Shown here: one piece after another, positions 40,283 to 42,727 of the stretch
Layout of the letters: the number at the start of each line of letters is the position of its first letter
How positions within the stretch are numbered: position 1 is the stretch's first letter
Assembly (NCBI GenBank): GCA_947040945.1
Contig: CAMRCO010000007.1
Span: forward strand, 1 to 42,727
Length of the DNA: 42,727 bases
Reading direction: 5' to 3'
DNA from: an uncultured Spirochaetia bacterium
GTDB taxonomy: Bacteria > Spirochaetota > Brachyspiria > Brachyspirales > Brachyspiraceae
Notes under the pieces: generated by a model
The model's input: the letters and a program-made list of their open reading frames with translations, nothing else
What the model was told of the DNA's origin: nothing
Databases searched by the model: none
Translations under genes and position numbers: made by a program

Positions 40283-41275
40283 TTAAAAATAAATAGTAGT
40301 TTCAAATCCCCAATATTCTTCAACTGTTGCGTAAGAAATTGGCTGTCTCGATTGCATTCTGCTATATTTAATTCCAGCTGTATAATTGTATATTTCAATT
40401 CCAACACCCACAACTATAGCAGGATTTAACTGTTCATTTTCAGAATATAATTCACCTGTTCGCATATTATACTCTCTAATTAGATCATAATTAAGTGCAA
40501 AATAAAAACCAGTTATAAAATTAATTTCACCCCAAATAGGTATTCTCACATCTGTACCTATGTTTGCTCCAAATATAGTTGCGTATGGAGCTTTATCTAA
40601 ACCTGAATAAGTAAAGTTGATTCCTCCATAAAAAGTAAAATAATTCCAGTTATAGAAAGCTTCTATAATCATACCCTCAATGGCAAGATCAGTTACTCTG
40701 TTTTTATAAATATCACTAAAACCAAAATCCCCCATATAATCACCTGATGCATGAGCACAAGAATGAGATAATGGCGCAAACCTTATTTTTAGGCTATCAT
40801 TATATATAGCATCAAAGTGTAGACCAACACGCATATAGTCCGACATAATTATGCTACCATTAAGGCCATATAAAGGCTCAGATCCTTTCTCATAAAGTAT
40901 AAACTGTAAATCAACAAGAAATGAAACTCCAACACGAAACATCCAGTCATCAATTCTGAACGCTATAGGATTAATATCAGCCACAGCAGTTACTGAAAAA
41001 AAAACAATACTATCATCTATATTCCAAGCAGGATCAGCTAATGTTTCATTTTTACTTATAATATCTCCAATCCAAAAACGCATTAAATAAGAGTTAGGAT
41101 CAAGCCATCCTGTAAGTTTCTTTTCGCCGTCCACTTTCTTAAAAGGATTATATTGCCACTCAGCTTTTGTTTTTTCTATTTTTTCTGTTGCTTTTTCATC
41201 AAAAGTATCTATTTGTGTATAAACAGGCTTTATTAAAAATAAAAATAAAAACGCTACTATTAAATATACTCGCAT
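40283..41275 (-). CDS. predicted outer-membrane beta-barrel protein
   Basis: A 330-residue exported protein. The signal peptide is about residues 1-20 (MRVYLIVAFLFLFLIKPVYTQ). A charged stretch (about 22-48) follows, then alternating aromatic strands to the end, which is ETTIYF with a C-terminal Phe, the BAM-recognition feature of outer-membrane barrels. Residues near 165-180 (APLSHSCAHASGDYM) hold two His and a Cys that resemble the conserved His/Ser/Asp region of DUF1207 proteins; I cannot confirm that family by eye. The -10 box TATAAT (41300-41295) and GGAGAAG lie just upstream of the ATG. It is followed by the opp operon on the same strand. Confidence 0.7.
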   Translation of the reverse strand: MRVYLIVAFLFLFLIKPVYTQIDTFDEKATEKIEKTKAEWQYNPFKKVDGEKKLTGWLDPNSYLMRFWIGDIISKNETLADPAWNIDDSIVFFSVTAVADINPIAFRIDDWMFRVGVSFLVDLQFILYEKGSEPLYGLNGSIIMSDYMRVGLHFDAIYNDSLKIRFAPLSHSCAHASGDYMGDFGFSDIYKNRVTDLAIEGMIIEAFYNWNYFTFYGGINFTYSGLDKAPYATIFGANIGTDVRIPIWGEINFITGFYFALNYDLIREYNMRTGELYSENEQLNPAIVVGVGIEIYNYTAGIKYSRMQSRQPISYATVEEYWGFETTIYF

Positions 41276-41333
41276 ACTTCTCCATGAAATAAATATTATA
41301 ATAAATCAGTTATCATAATATTTATTTTTTATA

Positions 41334-42305
41334 CTAACGCTCTATATATAATAAACCAGAGCACGCTACCACTTCAAAACTTTTTTTAGTTTTTTCTCTT
41401 ATAGCCTTAAACATAAGATTAAGTCCAAGACTATCACTTGCAATATGCCCAGCACACACCACATTAACATGATGTTTTTCACATTCTTTACGATGAGCTT
41501 CAGGCAAATGCATAACAATTATTGTACCAACACCAGCATTAGCAAGATGTGTCATAGCCTCAACATCAGGAGTCGTTCCACCTGTCATGTCAACCATTAT
41601 TTTCCCTGCTCTATTTTTTTCATTACCAACAAAAACTTTAGGAGGATTATTATTTTGTGAAGCCATTTCATATTCTTCTATATCACCTATAATACTAAGT
41701 ATATCAGAAACTGTTTTCGGACTTTTTTCTTTCATAACATTTAGAAGATATGACTCAACATGATTATCAGCAAATGTATGCATACAAGCATAAGCAATAT
41801 CAAGAAGTTTGGCAGCATCAGTTGCTCTCATGTGATTACTTGGAGAAACACTAAACTCTACTTCCTTCATACGCTTTCTTGTAACACTTTCAGCCTTATT
41901 AATAGGCACGCCATAGCTTTCAATAATTTCTGCTTGCATATTCATAACATCATAAAAGTTAGCCTGAGCATGTCCTTCAGGATGATGAGCTATAGCAAAG
42001 TCAATATTATGTCCTTTTTCATTAAGCCTGTCGGTGAGAGTAAGTTCCCCTACTCCTAAATCAATTCCACATATAACTTTTGATACTTTTTTATTAGTAT
42101 CACCATAAAGTATTCTTGAATCTGCATAAGGATTTTTAAGTGATTCTAAATCAAAATATTTTTTCTTTTTTTCATCAGTTATTTTTTCATAATCTTTTTT
42201 TACTTTAAGAAGTATATCTAAAACTACTTTTTTACCACGTGGGTCAACTTCAATAGCTGCTTCTAAAGCGGCATTAAAAAATTCTTTTATTGTTAATTCA
42301 GACAT
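41334..42305 (-). CDS. NIF3/DUF34-family metal-binding protein
   Basis: A 323-residue protein of the NIF3 (GTP cyclohydrolase I type 2 homologue) family. KVICGIDLGVGELTLTDRLNEKG, IDFAIAHHPEGHA (about residues 104-116) with the His-His metal motif, and late GTIIVMHLPEAH and VVCAGHIASDSLGLNLM correspond to the conserved N- and C-terminal metal ligands. The cellular role of the family is not settled; metal-dependent hydrolase or insertase functions have been proposed. The ATG at 42305 was chosen over 42347 because AAGGGAG lies 8 bases before it. It is a single gene with its own promoter. Confidence 0.85.
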   Translation of the reverse strand: MSELTIKEFFNAALEAAIEVDPRGKKVVLDILLKVKKDYEKITDEKKKKYFDLESLKNPYADSRILYGDTNKKVSKVICGIDLGVGELTLTDRLNEKGHNIDFAIAHHPEGHAQANFYDVMNMQAEIIESYGVPINKAESVTRKRMKEVEFSVSPSNHMRATDAAKLLDIAYACMHTFADNHVESYLLNVMKEKSPKTVSDILSIIGDIEEYEMASQNNNPPKVFVGNEKNRAGKIMVDMTGGTTPDVEAMTHLANAGVGTIIVMHLPEAHRKECEKHHVNVVCAGHIASDSLGLNLMFKAIREKTKKSFEVVACSGLLYIER

Positions 42306-42349
42306 ATAATCTCCCTTCAAAAAAATTAATTTACAATTAGTAACCATAG

Positions 42350-42378
42350 ATTGTAAGATTAAAACAAAAAATAGTCAA
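42350..42378 (-). promoter_or_regulatory. promoter of the NIF3-family gene
   Basis: Minus strand TTGACT (42378-42373), 17 bases, TACAAT (42355-42350); leader about 37 bases. Confidence 0.65.
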
Positions 42379-42694
42379 GTTGTTGTATTCTTAAACGATT
42401 TTAAATTAGATTATAATCACTATTACCACTGTATATAATACTATATACAGAATTATAACTAAAGAAATATTCCATACACATCACATACGTAAAAATGTTA
42501 GATTAATATATCTATTTTATGTTTATAGGATGTATAGCTACAAACACAAAATGTCAATTTAACTTTTAGAAAGTAAAAGTAGTTTTAGTGTACTGGAACT
42601 AAGAGAGTTTGGATTTCTCTTTATTTAAATCTATATAATATATAAATCTGTATTTCAAACTTTTATGAAAGTTTTTGAAGTATGTCCCTAGTTG
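42379..42694. other. non-coding gap with a weak hairpin
   Basis: About 316 bases of AT-rich DNA without a credible gene. The only structure I see is a hairpin at 42654-42679 with arms TTCAAACTTT and AAAGTTTTTGAA (10 bp with a 2-base bulge, loop TATG). No tRNA-like or riboswitch-like pattern is apparent. Confidence 0.5.
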
Positions 42695-42727
42695 CTATAA
42701 TTCCATAACAGCAGCCTGATTAAGCCC
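42695..42727 (-). CDS. possible C-terminal end of a leftward gene cut by the right edge
   Basis: Reading leftward from the edge gives GLNQAAVMEL and a TAG stop at 42697-42695, followed about 16 bases later by the hairpin at 42654-42679. The fragment is too short to identify and could be chance. Confidence 0.25.
   Translation of the reverse strand, partial: GLNQAAVMEL

Noticed and set aside
42600-42625. AAGAGA/TCTCTT hairpin as a plus-strand terminator
   Set aside because: No plus-strand gene ends before it, and a 6-bp stem with a 9-base loop is weak.

Overview
This is a 42.7 kb chromosomal segment from a very AT-rich bacterium (about 30% G+C by eye) with short intergenic gaps and a didermic (Gram-negative type) envelope. 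Evidence for an outer membrane is a heptosyltransferase II (WaaF), a predicted outer-membrane beta-barrel ending in Phe, and seven glycosyltransferase genes. The mix of tetrameric-type GlyQ, a short RpoD/RpoS-like sigma factor, Bat-type VWA protein, PEGA/TPR secreted protein and cmk-rpsA would fit a spirochaete of the Brachyspira/Brevinema kind. That placement is my inference at moderate-to-low confidence; no marker here proves it. I saw no phage, insertion sequence, CRISPR array, tRNA or rRNA gene.

Layout. 1-1.4 kb: a truncated two-domain SnoaL-like gene with an elaborate control region (four 21-bp phased repeats, a near-consensus sigma70 promoter, and a LacI-type operator at the start site). 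1.5-5.3 kb: a Bat-like VWA protein, a membrane protein with seven tandem heptads, a sigma factor and a PHP-family (YcdX-like) phosphatase. 5.4-8.8 kb: the classic rpmH-rnpA-yidD-yidC-khpB(jag) block, here without dnaA. 8.8-12 kb: glyQ without glyS, nagB, a STAS anti-anti-sigma factor, signal peptidase I and gatC. 12.2-18.9 kb: surface-glycan genes (GT-C membrane protein, a duplicated GT2-GT2 protein, GT4, waaF). 18.9-25.2 kb: a leftward run of receiver protein, gltX, mltG, hisS and a secreted TPR-PEGA-TPR protein. 25.3-28.4 kb: pepD and an AbgT transporter. 28.5-33.2 kb: a GT2 membrane protein, then cmk-rpsA-glycolipid glucosyltransferase. 33.2-34.5 kb: radC and an XRE regulator behind two 39-bp direct repeats. 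34.5-40.1 kb: a GT-C protein with a broken 5' end, downstream of oppBCDF. 40.3-42.3 kb: the outer-membrane protein and a NIF3-family protein.

Genes that work together. GltX and GatC point to tRNA-Gln (and possibly tRNA-Asn) made by transamidation. YidC, YidD, KhpB and signal peptidase serve membrane-protein biogenesis. WaaF, the GT2/GT4 enzymes and the GT-C proteins probably build a surface glycan or lipooligosaccharide, while the UgtP-like enzyme makes glycolipid. OppBCDF, AbgT and PepD form a peptide/dipeptide scavenging group.

The most unusual signals are regulatory or architectural. They are: a pair of face-to-face promoters sharing the same 33 bp between two divergent glycosyltransferase genes; likely leaderless mRNAs for the VWA protein and waaF; a perfect 10-bp hairpin in front of the rpmH ribosome binding site; a 14-bp inverted repeat astride the cmk promoter; the intragenic GT2 duplication; and a frame-disrupted GT-C gene next to an A9 tract. 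I did not find a clear new multi-gene system. The best candidates for new biology are the 21-bp repeat/LacI control region and the heptad membrane protein.
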